From assembly GCF_015351105.1 (NCBI RefSeq), contig NZ_JADKRR010000001.1, forward strand, positions 496,001-560,000: a stretch of 64,000 bases of DNA. The letters are read 5' to 3'. Each line of letters opens with the position of its first letter. The first letter of the stretch is position 1. This document shows positions 15,386-23,918 of the stretch, in pieces. The DNA is from Clavibacter sp. VKM Ac-2872 (GTDB lineage: Bacteria > Actinomycetota > Actinomycetes > Actinomycetales > Microbacteriaceae). The notes beneath the pieces were generated by a model. That model did not search any database, was not told where the DNA came from, and worked only from the letters and a program-made list of their open reading frames with translations. The translations under genes were made by a program, and so were the position numbers.

Positions 15386-15688
15386 ATGACCCTCCGCCAC
15401 GTCGTCTCCTGGAAGCTCGCCGACCGCGATCCCGCCGCCCTCGACCGCGACGCCGCCCGCGTCACGGAGGCGCTCGGGACGCTCCCCGGCCTCGTGCCCG
15501 GCATCCGCGCGTTCCAGCTGGGGCGCGACGTGGTCGGATCCGCGCGCAGCCACGACGTCGTGCTCATCGCCGACTTCGACGACCGGGCCGCGCTGGACGC
15601 GTACGACGCGCACCCCGACCACCAGCGCGTCGCCGCCCTCGTGCGCAGCCTGGTCGCCTCCGCGGCGTCGGTCGACTTCGAGGTCTGA
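15386..15688 (+). CDS. Dabb (stress-responsive A/B barrel) domain protein
   Basis: Protein of 100 residues that is one Dabb domain, a dimeric alpha-beta barrel: MTLRHVVSWKLAD, LPGLVPGIRAFQLGRDV, HDVVLIADFDDRAALDAYDAHPDHQRV. The HPDHQ motif is typical. The family includes stress-induced plant proteins and some polyketide cyclases, but most bacterial members have no known reaction. The LacI regulator gene starts 19 bases after the stop and may be cotranscribed. The transcript is probably leaderless. Confidence 0.85.
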   Translation: MTLRHVVSWKLADRDPAALDRDAARVTEALGTLPGLVPGIRAFQLGRDVVGSARSHDVVLIADFDDRAALDAYDAHPDHQRVAALVRSLVASAASVDFEV

Positions 15689-15707
15689 CGTCGCCGGCGA
15701 AGCGGCG

Positions 15708-16760
15708 GTGCCCGCGCCCCGGCGGCGCGTGACGCTCGCCCAGGTGGCCGAGCGCGCCGGGGTCTCGCGCTCCGCGGTGTCCTTCGCGCTCACCGGGCGG
15801 ACGGACCAGCGGCTCTCGACCGAGACGATCGCCCGGATCCAGCACGCGGCCGCGGAGCTCGGCTACCGCCCGAACATGACCGCCCGGACGCTGCGCACGG
15901 GCCGCTCGGGCACCGTGGCGCTCGTCTCGGACTTCGTGAGCAGCACGTCGCACGCGAACTCGATGGTGCGCGGCGCGCTCGACGCATTGCGGGAGCGCGA
16001 CACGATCCTGTTCACCGTCGACACGCAGGGCGACGACCGGCAGGAGGAGCAGCTGCTGGAGAGCCTGCTCGGCCGGACCATCGACGGCGTGCTCTACGCG
16101 TCGATGTTCACGCGGGTCGTCCGGACGCCCGCGCTGCTCGACCAGGTGCCGCACGTGCTGCTCAACTGCGTGCCCGCGACCGGTGTCGCCCAGGCCGTGG
16201 TGCCGGACGAGGAGGCCGGGGGATCCGCTGCCGCGCGGGCGCTCCTCGACCACGGGCACCTCGACCGGATCTGGTTCGTCGGCGGCTTCCCCGCCGGCGT
16301 CACCGGCGGATCCGCCTGGCGCGGCTGGGCGCCCGTCGCGCTCGACGAGCGGCTCGCGGGCCTCCGCCGCGCGCTCGGCGCGGCGGGGGCGGGGCTCGCC
16401 GGCGTGCAGGAGGTGGCCCGCGACTGGGACATCGACGACGGGCGCGACGCCGTCGCCCGCCTGCTCGCGACCGGAGCGCGCCCGAGCGCCCTGGTCTGCG
16501 CGAACGACCCCGTCGCCGCGGGGGCCTACCAGGCGCTGCACCGCGCGGGGCTCCGCGTGCCCGAGGACGTCTCGGTCGTCGCGTTCGACGGCAGCGCGAT
16601 CAGCCGCGCGCTGGATCCGCCGCTCGCCTCCGTCGCGCTGCCCCAGCTCGAGCTCGGCCGCCTCGCCGTCGACCTGCTCTTCGACCGCGCCGCGGAGCCG
16701 GCCGTGCACCGCGTGCCGATGGCGCTGGTGGCGGGTGGGTCGATCGGCCCGGCGCGCTGA
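15708..16760 (+). CDS. LacI-family transcriptional regulator
   Basis: Sugar-responsive repressor of 350 residues. The N-terminal LacI helix-turn-helix is clear (VTLAQVAERAGVSRSAVSFAL, then the hinge helix near NMTARTLRTG), and a periplasmic-binding-protein-like effector domain fills residues 65-345 (GTVALVSDF, DGVLYASM, VCANDPVAAGAYQAL, VSVVAFDGS). Start is a GTG at 15708. The effector is unknown. The MFS transporter and two hydrolases directly downstream are the likely targets, and a 16-base palindrome with a central CG (16791-16806) sits in between, as expected for a LacI operator. Confidence 0.93.
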   Translation: MPAPRRRVTLAQVAERAGVSRSAVSFALTGRTDQRLSTETIARIQHAAAELGYRPNMTARTLRTGRSGTVALVSDFVSSTSHANSMVRGALDALRERDTILFTVDTQGDDRQEEQLLESLLGRTIDGVLYASMFTRVVRTPALLDQVPHVLLNCVPATGVAQAVVPDEEAGGSAAARALLDHGHLDRIWFVGGFPAGVTGGSAWRGWAPVALDERLAGLRRALGAAGAGLAGVQEVARDWDIDDGRDAVARLLATGARPSALVCANDPVAAGAYQALHRAGLRVPEDVSVVAFDGSAISRALDPPLASVALPQLELGRLAVDLLFDRAAEPAVHRVPMALVAGGSIGPAR

Positions 16761-16790
16761 GCCTTCTCGGGACACGCACGGGCGGGGCGC

Positions 16791-16808
16791 GCTAGATCGT
16801 TGTAGCAT
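16791..16808 (+). promoter_or_regulatory. LacI-type operator overlapping the -10 of the MFS operon
   Basis: GCTAGATCGTTGTAGC (16791-16806) is symmetric at 12 of 16 positions around a central CG, the hallmark of LacI-family operators. A possible -10 hexamer TAGCAT (16803-16808) overlaps its right arm, so bound repressor would block polymerase. The MFS gene starts 63 bases downstream. Confidence 0.5.
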
Positions 16809-16870
16809 CCTGTCCGCGCGTCCGGTACCCGACCGGGTCGCGATCTCTCACGCATACGAAGGAGTATGGG

Positions 16871-18184
16871 ATGACTGCTGTCGATGGGGCCCGCACGGCC
16901 CCGAACGCCTGGTGGGTGGGCTTCGTGTGCGGCATGGCGACGTTCGTCGACGCCGCCGCCACGACGGGCGTGGGCATCGCGCTCGTGCTCTTCCTCGCGC
17001 CGCCCTCGGGAGGACCCGGCCTGTCGGGTCCCGAGGTCGGCTACCTCACGGCCGTGCTCACGGCGGGAGTCGCGGCCGGCTCCCTCCTCGGCGGGTGGGC
17101 CGGCGACCGGTTCGGCCGGCGCCGCGTCTTCCTCGTCACGATGACGCTGATCGTCATCGGATCCGTCACGCCGTTCCTCGGCGTCTCGTTCGCGGCGCTG
17201 CTGCCCGGGATCGCGCTCATCGGCCTCGGCGTCGGCGCGGACCTGCCGGTGGCGCTCGCGACCATCTCGGAGGCGGCGACCGACCGGAACCGCGGCAAGA
17301 TCCTCGTGTTCTCGAACCTGCTCGGCGGCTTCGGGATCCTGCTGGCGGTCGTCATCGGGATCGCCTTCGGCCAGGCCGGGCCCACCGGGGGCCACGTGAT
17401 GTTCGGCGCGTTCGGCGTCGTCGGGCTCCTCGTGCTGCTGATGCGCGCGACCATCCCCGAGTCGGCGTCGTGGCTCGTCGCGCGGGCCGAGCGGGCGGAC
17501 GGCGCGCGCACGGTGCGGGCGCAGCGCGGGCGGATCCGCGACCTCGGACGGCCCGCCTACCGCCGGCCCTTCGTGACGCTGCTCGTCTACTACACGCTCG
17601 CCTCGCTCGCGATCAGCGTGGCGGGGAGCTTCGGCACGTACGTCGCCGTGAGCGTCGCCGGCATCCCCGTCGACGAGTACCAGTCGTGGACGATCCTCGC
17701 GATGCCGGCCGCCGTCCTCGGGGCGCTGTGGTTCATGTCGGTCGCGGACACGCGGTTCCGCATGCCGTACTTCGTGATCGGGTCCGTGGTGGTGGTCGCG
17801 TCGAACCTCATCCCGGTCGTCCTGGGGTTCAGCCTGCCGACGCTCGTGGTGTCGGTCGTGCTCTCGACCTTCGCGGGCGCGTTCTGCTTCGAGACGATCA
17901 TGAAGGTCTGGACGCAGGAGTCGTTCCCCACGCTCCTCCGGTCGACCGCGCAGGGCACCGTGTACGGGGTGGCGCGCTTCGCGACGGCGGGGCTCAACGC
18001 GGTGACGCCCACGCTCCTGGCGTTGAACCCGCAGGGCGTCTACGTCGGGGTGTCCGTGCTCGCCGCAGCGGGCTTCCTGGTCGGCTGGGTCGGGTTCCGC
18101 CGGGCGCACGGCACGGCGTTCGACGTGGAGGACGAGCAGGTGCCCGCGACCGCGTCGGTGCGGACCGTCGAGGCGGCGGCGTGA
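16871..18184 (+). CDS. MFS transporter (sugar-porter-like)
   Basis: Twelve-helix major facilitator of 437 residues. The loop 2-3 motif is GDRFGRRRVFLV, and the matching motif in loop 8-9 is degenerate; the first helix contains the acidic FVDAAATTGVG. It resembles the general metabolite/sugar transporter subfamily, driven by protons. GGAG about eight bases before the ATG is a fair ribosome binding site. It is the first gene of an operon with an alpha/beta hydrolase (4-base GTGA overlap) and an SGNH esterase (ATGA overlap), controlled by the upstream LacI protein, so it probably imports a sugar or sugar ester. Substrate unknown. Confidence 0.9.
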   Translation: MTAVDGARTAPNAWWVGFVCGMATFVDAAATTGVGIALVLFLAPPSGGPGLSGPEVGYLTAVLTAGVAAGSLLGGWAGDRFGRRRVFLVTMTLIVIGSVTPFLGVSFAALLPGIALIGLGVGADLPVALATISEAATDRNRGKILVFSNLLGGFGILLAVVIGIAFGQAGPTGGHVMFGAFGVVGLLVLLMRATIPESASWLVARAERADGARTVRAQRGRIRDLGRPAYRRPFVTLLVYYTLASLAISVAGSFGTYVAVSVAGIPVDEYQSWTILAMPAAVLGALWFMSVADTRFRMPYFVIGSVVVVASNLIPVVLGFSLPTLVVSVVLSTFAGAFCFETIMKVWTQESFPTLLRSTAQGTVYGVARFATAGLNAVTPTLLALNPQGVYVGVSVLAAAGFLVGWVGFRRAHGTAFDVEDEQVPATASVRTVEAAA

Positions 18185-19026
18185 GCGGCGCCGGCGGGAG
18201 CAGCGGCGGGGTGATGCGGATCCGCCCCTTCGCGACGCGCGTGCGCGGGCTGACGCTCCGTGGATCGCAGCACCTGGCGGAGGGGGCCGGCCCGCGGCCC
18301 ACCGCGGTGCTGATGCACGGCTTCGGCGGCTCGCGCGTCGAGACGACCGGCGTGTTCGTCGCCCTCGCGCGGCGGCTCGCGGCGGCGGGCATCGGCGTCG
18401 TCGCCTACGACCGCGCGGGCCACGGCGAGAGCGATGGCGAGTTCCTCGACACGACGGTCACGGGCGACGTGGCCGACGCCCGGCACGTCCTCGCCGCCGT
18501 CCGCGCGCTGCCCGAGGTGGACGCGGACGACGTGCACCTCGTCGGCATGAGCCTCGGCGCGGTCGTCGCCTCGGTGCTCGCGGCGGAGGAGGGAGCGGCA
18601 GCCGGGGGCGCGGCGGGGACGGGGATCCGGTCGCTCGCGATGTGGTCGACGGCCGCCGTGTTCGTCGACGACATCCGCGCCGGCACGATCCAGGGCCGCT
18701 CGCTCGCCTCCCTCGACACGGACGGCTGGTTCGACTTCGCCGGGATGCGCATGGGGCCGGCGATGCGCGACGACGCGCTCGGCTTCGACCCGTACGCGCG
18801 GGCGGCCGGCTACCGGGGTCCCGCGCTGCTCCTGCACGGCACGGACGACTTCGTGCCGGTCGACTACGCCCGGCGGTACACCGACCCCGCCGTGCTGGGC
18901 GATCGCGCCGAGCTGGTGGTGGTGGACGGCGCGGACCACGGCTGGGCGCAGCTGCCGCAGCGCGACGAGGTGATCGCGCGGACCGTCGCCTTCGTGCGCG
19001 CGCACGCGTCGGGCGGGACGGCATGA
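18181..19026 (+). CDS. Alpha/beta hydrolase (serine esterase type)
   Basis: Hydrolase of 281 residues. The oxyanion loop is HGFGGSR, the nucleophile elbow GMSLGA (Ser about residue 123), the acid residue lies in HGTDDFVP and the catalytic His in GADHGWAQ near the C-terminus. This fits esterases of the feruloyl/cinnamoyl esterase-like group. It overlaps the MFS gene by GTGA and the SGNH gene by ATGA, so all three should be translated together. With no signal peptide it works inside the cell, probably trimming the substrate brought in by the transporter. Start could also be the ATG at 18214. Confidence 0.88.
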   Translation: MSGAGGSSGGVMRIRPFATRVRGLTLRGSQHLAEGAGPRPTAVLMHGFGGSRVETTGVFVALARRLAAAGIGVVAYDRAGHGESDGEFLDTTVTGDVADARHVLAAVRALPEVDADDVHLVGMSLGAVVASVLAAEEGAAAGGAAGTGIRSLAMWSTAAVFVDDIRAGTIQGRSLASLDTDGWFDFAGMRMGPAMRDDALGFDPYARAAGYRGPALLLHGTDDFVPVDYARRYTDPAVLGDRAELVVVDGADHGWAQLPQRDEVIARTVAFVRAHASGGTA

Positions 19027-20246
19027 GCGGCGTCGGCACGTCCGGGCGCGACGGCGAGATCGTCGAGCTGGACGGCGGGTCCGTCCGCGTCCACGGTCAC
19101 CTCGGGCTGGCGCGGGTGCCCGGCGGCGTGCGGCCGATCCGGCTGCCCGAGTCCGCGTGGCGCGACTTCCCGCCGGCGGGCGAGCTGCTGCGCGCGCAGG
19201 TGTCGACGGTGGCCGGGGTGCGGATCCGGTTCACGACCGCGGCCGACGAGGTGCGGCTGCGGGTGCGCTGCACGCGGATCCACTTCGACGAGCTCCCGGG
19301 GCCGCGCAACACGTTCGTCGCGGAGGTCGGCGGCGCGGACCTGCCGCCGGTCGCCTCGCCCGTGGACGTCGTGCGCCGGGTCTCGTCGTCGGGCGACGCC
19401 GCGGAGGAGACCGCGGTGGGCGATGGCGAGGCGTCCGTGGTCGTGCTCGCCGGGCTCGGGCGCGGCCCGTCGACCGTGACCGTGTGGCTGCCGCAGGGGA
19501 TGCTCGTGGACCTCGTGGGGATCGACGCTGCCGCGCCCGTGCGGGCCGCGGACCCGCTCGGGCTGCCGCGCTGGATCCACCACGGCAGCTCCATCAGCCA
19601 CTGCGTGGAGGCGCCGGACCCCACGGGCGCATGGCCCGTCGTCGCTGCGCGGGAGGCGGGCCTCGACATCGTGGGCCTGGGCTTCGGCGGCCAGTGCATG
19701 CTCGATCCGTTCGTCGCGGATGCCATCGCGGCGGAGCCGGCCGACGTGATCTCGCTGAGCGTCGGCATCAACATCGTGGGCGCCCGGTCGATGGACCAGC
19801 GCACCTTCGTGCCCGCGCTGCACGGCTTCCTCGACCGCGTGCGGCGCGGCCACCCGGGCACGCCGATCGTGCTCGCGTCGTCGATCCTCTGGCCGGGCAG
19901 CGAGGACGTGCCCGGACCGCCCGGCGTCGAGTTCCACGGCGACGGATCCGTGCGCTGCTTCGCGGCGGGCGACCCCGCGGACGTGCCGCGCGGAGCGCTC
20001 ACTCTCGCGGAGTCCCGGCGGCACGTGGCGCACGTCGCGCGGGTGCGTCAGGAGCAGGGCGAGCGGATCGCGCACCTCGACGGCCTCGCGCTGTACGGTC
20101 CCGACGACGTGGCGCGGTACGCGCTGCCGGACGGGCTGCATCCGGATGCGGAGCTCTACGCGGAGATGGGTCGGCGCTTCGTCGCCCGCGTCTTCGCGGA
20201 CGACGGCCTGGTGCCGCGGGCGGGGATCGGCGCCGGCGCGCGCTGA
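19023..20246 (+). CDS. Two-domain SGNH/GDSL-type esterase
   Basis: Protein of 407 residues. An N-terminal beta-rich domain (about 20-170) resembles the accessory domain of carbohydrate esterases, and the C-terminal SGNH hydrolase has block I GSSIS (catalytic Ser in WIHHGSSISHC), block II with FGGQC, block III with the GIN turn in LSVGINIVG and block V DGLHPD (catalytic Asp and His). It probably removes acetyl or other acyl groups from sugars. No signal peptide is present, so it would act in the cytoplasm. Third gene of the LacI-controlled operon, overlapping the previous stop as ATGA. Confidence 0.88.
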   Translation: MSGVGTSGRDGEIVELDGGSVRVHGHLGLARVPGGVRPIRLPESAWRDFPPAGELLRAQVSTVAGVRIRFTTAADEVRLRVRCTRIHFDELPGPRNTFVAEVGGADLPPVASPVDVVRRVSSSGDAAEETAVGDGEASVVVLAGLGRGPSTVTVWLPQGMLVDLVGIDAAAPVRAADPLGLPRWIHHGSSISHCVEAPDPTGAWPVVAAREAGLDIVGLGFGGQCMLDPFVADAIAAEPADVISLSVGINIVGARSMDQRTFVPALHGFLDRVRRGHPGTPIVLASSILWPGSEDVPGPPGVEFHGDGSVRCFAAGDPADVPRGALTLAESRRHVAHVARVRQEQGERIAHLDGLALYGPDDVARYALPDGLHPDAELYAEMGRRFVARVFADDGLVPRAGIGAGAR

Positions 20247-20326
20247 GCCGCCGGGTCGTCCCGGCTGACCGGCCGCGTGGCCCGCCCTCGCTCGCGGCCC
20301 CACCGCCCGTGCGACAGGATGGCGGG

Positions 20327-20968
20327 ATGGGCGGAGCGGTCGAGGTCGAGCGGGTGTCGGTGGTCGTCGACGGGATCCCGCTGCTGCGTCCGACCGACCT
20401 CTCCGTCGCGGCGGGCGAGGCCGTCGCGGTCACCGGGCCGAACGGCGCCGGGAAGACGACCCTGCTGCGGGTGGTCGCCGGGCTCACGCGGCCGAGCACG
20501 GGATCCGCGCGGGTCGGCGGCCGGCCGGTCGACGAGCGCGACCCGGCGTTCCGGCGCGCGGTGTCCGGATCCATCGGGCACCCGCCCGTGGCGCGCGACC
20601 TGACGCTCGCCGAGCACCTCGCCGTCATCGCCGCGACCTGGGGGATGGACGCGCCCGAGGCCCGCGACCGGGCGGCCGCGCACCTCGAGCGGTGGCGGCT
20701 GGCGCCCCTCGCCCGGCGCTTCCCGCACGAGCTGTCCAGCGGCCAGTCGCAGCTGGTGGCCCTCGCGATGGCCACCGTGCGGCCCTACGACGTGCTGCTC
20801 CTCGACGAACCCGAGCAGCGGCTCGACCCCGACCGGCTGCAGCTCGTGATCGCGATCCTCCGCGCCGAGCTCGACGACGGCCGCACGGTCGTGCTCGCGA
20901 CGCACAGCCCGACGCTCCGCGACGCCGTGGCGCAGCGGTCCATCGCGCTCGTCGGCGACGCCGCGTGA
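20327..20968 (+). CDS. ABC transporter ATP-binding protein
   Basis: ATPase subunit of 213 residues: Walker A GPNGAGKTT (about residue 37), a slightly atypical signature LSSGQ, Walker B VLLLDEP, and the switch His in ATHSP. The D-loop region QRLDPDRL follows Walker B. The next gene, overlapping by GTGA, encodes a large hydrophobic protein, so the pair is likely an exporter of unknown substrate. CAGGAT ends six bases before the ATG and may be a -10 of a leaderless transcript; GGCGGG is a poor ribosome binding site. Confidence 0.93.
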   Translation: MGGAVEVERVSVVVDGIPLLRPTDLSVAAGEAVAVTGPNGAGKTTLLRVVAGLTRPSTGSARVGGRPVDERDPAFRRAVSGSIGHPPVARDLTLAEHLAVIAATWGMDAPEARDRAAAHLERWRLAPLARRFPHELSSGQSQLVALAMATVRPYDVLLLDEPEQRLDPDRLQLVIAILRAELDDGRTVVLATHSPTLRDAVAQRSIALVGDAA

Positions 20969-22491
20969 GCACGAGGCGCGTCCTCCGCACGGTCCGGTCC
21001 CTCCGGCTCGAGCGCGGCGACGCCTCGCCGATGGACGTCGCGTACACGGTGTACGCGGGCGTGCTCACGGTGCTGATCGTGGGGATCCCCGTGCTGCGCG
21101 CCATCGTGCTGGAGCTCGCCGAGCCGGCCGCGGCCGCGGCGCTCCGCGAGCACGGGCCCACCGCGGCGGCGGCGGTCGCGGGCCTCGCCGCCACGGCGCT
21201 CCTGATGGCCGGCGGCGCGCGCGGCCCGGCGCTCCTGTCCCCGTTCCTCACCGCGACGCTCGCGGGCAGCGGCCTGCCGCGGGCGGCCGTGCTCGCACGT
21301 CCGGCGGTCCGCGCCGGGCTCGGGCTCGCCGCGATCTCCGGGCTCGTCGCGCTGCTGCCCGGGCTGGCGCTGCTGGTCGCGGGCGACGCGGATCCGGCAC
21401 CGGTCGCCGCGTGGACCGCGGGCGGCGCGCTGGTCGGCGTGATCCTCGCGGGCTGCTGGCTCGCGGGCCAGCGGCTGGGCGCGGGCGGGCGGGCCGTCGG
21501 GGGAGCCGTGCTGCTCGGATCCACCGCGCTCGCGGTGCTCGTGCCGGCGTCGGTCGTGCCCGGGAGCGCCGTCCGCGCGCTCTTCCCCGGCACCGGCGCG
21601 TGGCCGCCCTCCTCCGGCGTCGCCACGGCGCTCGCCGCGCTCGCCGCGCTGGCCGTCGTGGCCGTCGTGGCCGCGCCCGCGCTCCTCGGCGGCCTCCGCG
21701 GATCCGAGCTGCTCGCGCAGGCGCGGCGCTGGCAGGCGGCCACCACCCTGGCGACCACGGGCGACCTCGCGATGGCGGCGGGCGGGTTCCGGCCCGTGCC
21801 GCGCATCGGGCGCGGCTGGGGAGCCGTGCGCGGCCGGTCGACGGTGGCGCTCGTCGTGCGACGCGACCTCGTCGGCGCGCTGCGGACGCCCGTCCGCGCG
21901 GCGTCAGCGTGCCTCGGTGTCGCGGCGTCGGGCGCGCTCCTGGCTGTGGCCCTCGACGGCGCAGGCACGGGCCGGGTGATCCCCGCGCTCGCCGCGGCCG
22001 TCGTCGGGTTCCTCGCGCTCGGCGTCGGGGCCGACGGCTTCCGGCACGTCGTCGACGTCTCCTCCGCGCCGCCGCTCTACGGGATCCCGACCGGGCGCCT
22101 GCTGCTCCTCCACGCCGTGCTCCCCGGCGTGGCCGGGGTCGCGTGCGCGGTCGCGGGGGCGGGGATCGCCGTGGCCGGCGGTTCGGGCGTCGTCGCGCTC
22201 GTCCTCGCGCCGGCCGTCGCGCTGCTGCTCGTCGCGATCCGCGCGTTCGACGCGGCGAAGGGCCCGCTGCCGCTCTCCGTCATGGCGCCCGTGGTGACGC
22301 CGGCGGGCGACGCGTCGGCGCTCGTGATCGCCGCGTGGCAGGCCGATGCGCTGCTCCTGGCCGGGGGATCCGCGCTCGCCGTCGTGTCCGCGGTCGGAGC
22401 GGTCGGTCCGCTGGGGGCCGCGCTCGTCGTCCCGCTGGGCGTGGGCGTGGCGCTGCGGGCGCGCGGCCGGCTCGCCGCGACCCGGGGCTAG
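20965..22491 (+). CDS. Polytopic membrane protein, probable ABC permease (DUF6297-like)
   Basis: Very hydrophobic protein of 508 residues with about ten to twelve membrane segments and cytoplasmic stretches near residues 250-300 (SELLAQARRWQAATTLATTGDL). It resembles DUF6297 proteins, which pair with ABC ATPases in actinobacteria. It overlaps the ATPase gene by GTGA, so it is taken as the permease. Substrate unknown. Its TAG stop overlaps the stop of the convergent gene in the tetramer CTAG (22488-22491). Ala, Gly, Val and Leu make up most of the chain. Confidence 0.75.
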   Translation: MSTRRVLRTVRSLRLERGDASPMDVAYTVYAGVLTVLIVGIPVLRAIVLELAEPAAAAALREHGPTAAAAVAGLAATALLMAGGARGPALLSPFLTATLAGSGLPRAAVLARPAVRAGLGLAAISGLVALLPGLALLVAGDADPAPVAAWTAGGALVGVILAGCWLAGQRLGAGGRAVGGAVLLGSTALAVLVPASVVPGSAVRALFPGTGAWPPSSGVATALAALAALAVVAVVAAPALLGGLRGSELLAQARRWQAATTLATTGDLAMAAGGFRPVPRIGRGWGAVRGRSTVALVVRRDLVGALRTPVRAASACLGVAASGALLAVALDGAGTGRVIPALAAAVVGFLALGVGADGFRHVVDVSSAPPLYGIPTGRLLLLHAVLPGVAGVACAVAGAGIAVAGGSGVVALVLAPAVALLLVAIRAFDAAKGPLPLSVMAPVVTPAGDASALVIAAWQADALLLAGGSALAVVSAVGAVGPLGAALVVPLGVGVALRARGRLAATRG

Positions 22492-23054
22492 CGGCGGACC
22501 GCCGGGTCCGGCACGTCGCCGACCGCACGCCGTCCGCGCAGCGCCACCGCGGCGAGGAAACCGACCCCGAGGACGATCTCGAGGGTCCAGTAGACGGGGC
22601 TGGTGCTGGACGCGACGACCGTGAGCCCGTAGACCCCCTCCGCGAGGAGGACGGCGCTGAGCACCGCGACGCCCGCGATCGCCCACCCGCGCGACGCGTG
22701 CCGGACGAGCGCCGCCGCGACGCCCAGGAACGGGCCGGCGACCAGCCCGATCGGGATCCACATGGAGGAGAGCGGGTCGGCGAAGAGGATCCCGCGCCAG
22801 AGGCTCACGACGCCGTAGGCCTCCACCATCGCGACGAAGGAGACCGCGCCGAGCACGGCTCCGAGGAGCGGACGGGCGCGGGAGAGCCACACGGCGACGA
22901 AGGCGAGCATGCTCCAGCCGCCGGCGGAGTTGGCGAGCGAGCTCATCCACGACGGGAGGACTCCCTGCGCGGGGCTGGTGAGGCCGCCCACGACGAGGCT
23001 GAACACGAGGACGACCGCGGCGGCGCGGAAGGGAGACGGGTCGGGTCGGGTCAT
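22488..23054 (-). CDS. Six-helix membrane protein (DUF6518-like)
   Basis: Membrane protein of 188 residues with about six hydrophobic segments, resembling the DUF6518 group of actinobacterial proteins; no function known. Notable are the loop TSPAQGVLPSWMSSLANSAG after helix 1 and WRGILFADPLSSMWIPIGL in the middle. The ATG at 23054 is preceded by GTGAGG. It shares overlapping stop codons (CTAG) with the convergent permease gene. The name is a guess from overall pattern. Confidence 0.65.
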   Translation of the reverse strand: MTRPDPSPFRAAAVVLVFSLVVGGLTSPAQGVLPSWMSSLANSAGGWSMLAFVAVWLSRARPLLGAVLGAVSFVAMVEAYGVVSLWRGILFADPLSSMWIPIGLVAGPFLGVAAALVRHASRGWAIAGVAVLSAVLLAEGVYGLTVVASSTSPVYWTLEIVLGVGFLAAVALRGRRAVGDVPDPAVRR

Positions 23055-23134
23055 GGCCTCACCCTCTCCCGCGGGCGGGTGCCGGGTCGTCTGCCCCGCG
23101 GCCCATCCGCGTAGGCGCGGGGATGCAGATCGCG

Positions 23135-23350
23135 TCAGGCGTGCGGTCGGGCCTCGTCGAGGATCCGCACGGCCTCGTCCGCCGGCACGGTCCACGTGAT
23201 GGTCGCCGTCACGCGCGCCACGCCGCCGTCGGAGACGCTCGTGCTCGCGAAGTCGACCTGCACGTCGCGCACCTCCCGCGCGAGGACGGTGGCGGACTCG
23301 GTCGCCGCGAGGATCGCGTCGTCGTCGTAGGGGAGGTTCGTGAGGGCCAT
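23135..23350 (-). CDS. Small hypothetical protein
   Basis: Acidic protein of 71 residues, MALTNLPYDDDAILAATESA and onward, with a predicted beta-rich middle (GGVARVTATITWTVP). I do not recognise the family. The ATG has AAGGA about five bases upstream and codon use is like the neighbours, so it is probably real. It lies between two other minus-strand genes, 80 bases from the membrane protein downstream and 69 bases from the DUF7882-like gene upstream, and may share a transcript with the latter. Confidence 0.6.
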   Translation of the reverse strand: MALTNLPYDDDAILAATESATVLAREVRDVQVDFASTSVSDGGVARVTATITWTVPADEAVRILDEARPHA

Positions 23351-23419
23351 GGGCGTCCTTGGGTGCGGGCGGATGCGAACGGGGAGGAACCGGGCGCGCG
23401 CGGCGTCCGGCGAGGCGCG

Positions 23420-23752
23420 TCAGTCGGTGGACTGCTCGGCGTGCGCGGCCGTGCCGGGCGGCGGCTCCGGGACCAGGTGCAGCCCGGATCCGGTGTTCGC
23501 GCTGTCCATGAGGAGGTCCACCCAGGCGGGGTTGATGGCGGGCGGGCGGCTGCCCGAGAACCGGAAGTGCAGCGGCAGCTCCGGAGCGACCCACACGGTG
23601 CTGCGCCCGTCGCCCTCGGACGCCGGGTACTTCCACGAGAACGCGAAGCTCTCCCGGCGACGGAGCTTGTTGAGCATCACGATCTGCAGGTGCGCGAGCG
23701 CGCGGTCGTCGATGGTGGTGCGGGTGGTGCTGTCGAAGATCAGCTGGCCCAT
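23420..23752 (-). CDS. DUF7882-like small protein
   Basis: Protein of 110 residues of a type abundant in Microbacteriaceae and often mislabelled as ATP-dependent DNA ligase; from memory it fits DUF7882. Landmarks are MGQLIFDSTTRTTIDDRALA, LNKLRRRESFAFSWKYP, the STVWVAPELPLHFRF strand and PAINPAWVDLLMDSANTGSG. It has no ligase motif. GGAGG lies seven bases before the ATG. Role unknown. The 166 bases upstream include an AT-rich patch (23855-23885) with TAATAT on the minus strand (23865 to 23860), a possible -10. Confidence 0.75.
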   Translation of the reverse strand: MGQLIFDSTTRTTIDDRALAHLQIVMLNKLRRRESFAFSWKYPASEGDGRSTVWVAPELPLHFRFSGSRPPAINPAWVDLLMDSANTGSGLHLVPEPPPGTAAHAEQSTD

Positions 23753-23859
23753 GCCCTGCCCTCCTCCATGTCCCGTCCTCAGGTCCCCGTCGCCGGCGCG
23801 GATCCCGCGGCGTCGACGGCTCGGCGACCCGCGGGTGAGGGCATCGAGTGGTGGGTCAG

Positions 23860-23865
23860 ATATTA
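23860..23865 (-). promoter_or_regulatory. Possible -10 in AT-rich patch before the DUF7882-like gene
   Basis: TAATAT on the minus strand lies about 108 bases before the ATG at 23752, inside the most AT-rich 30 bases of the neighbourhood. No good -35 was found. Confidence 0.3.
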
Positions 23866-23918
23866 CGGCAACAGAGGAATAATCGACCGGGCAAGAGGTG
23901 ATCCCGACGCCCCGCGGA

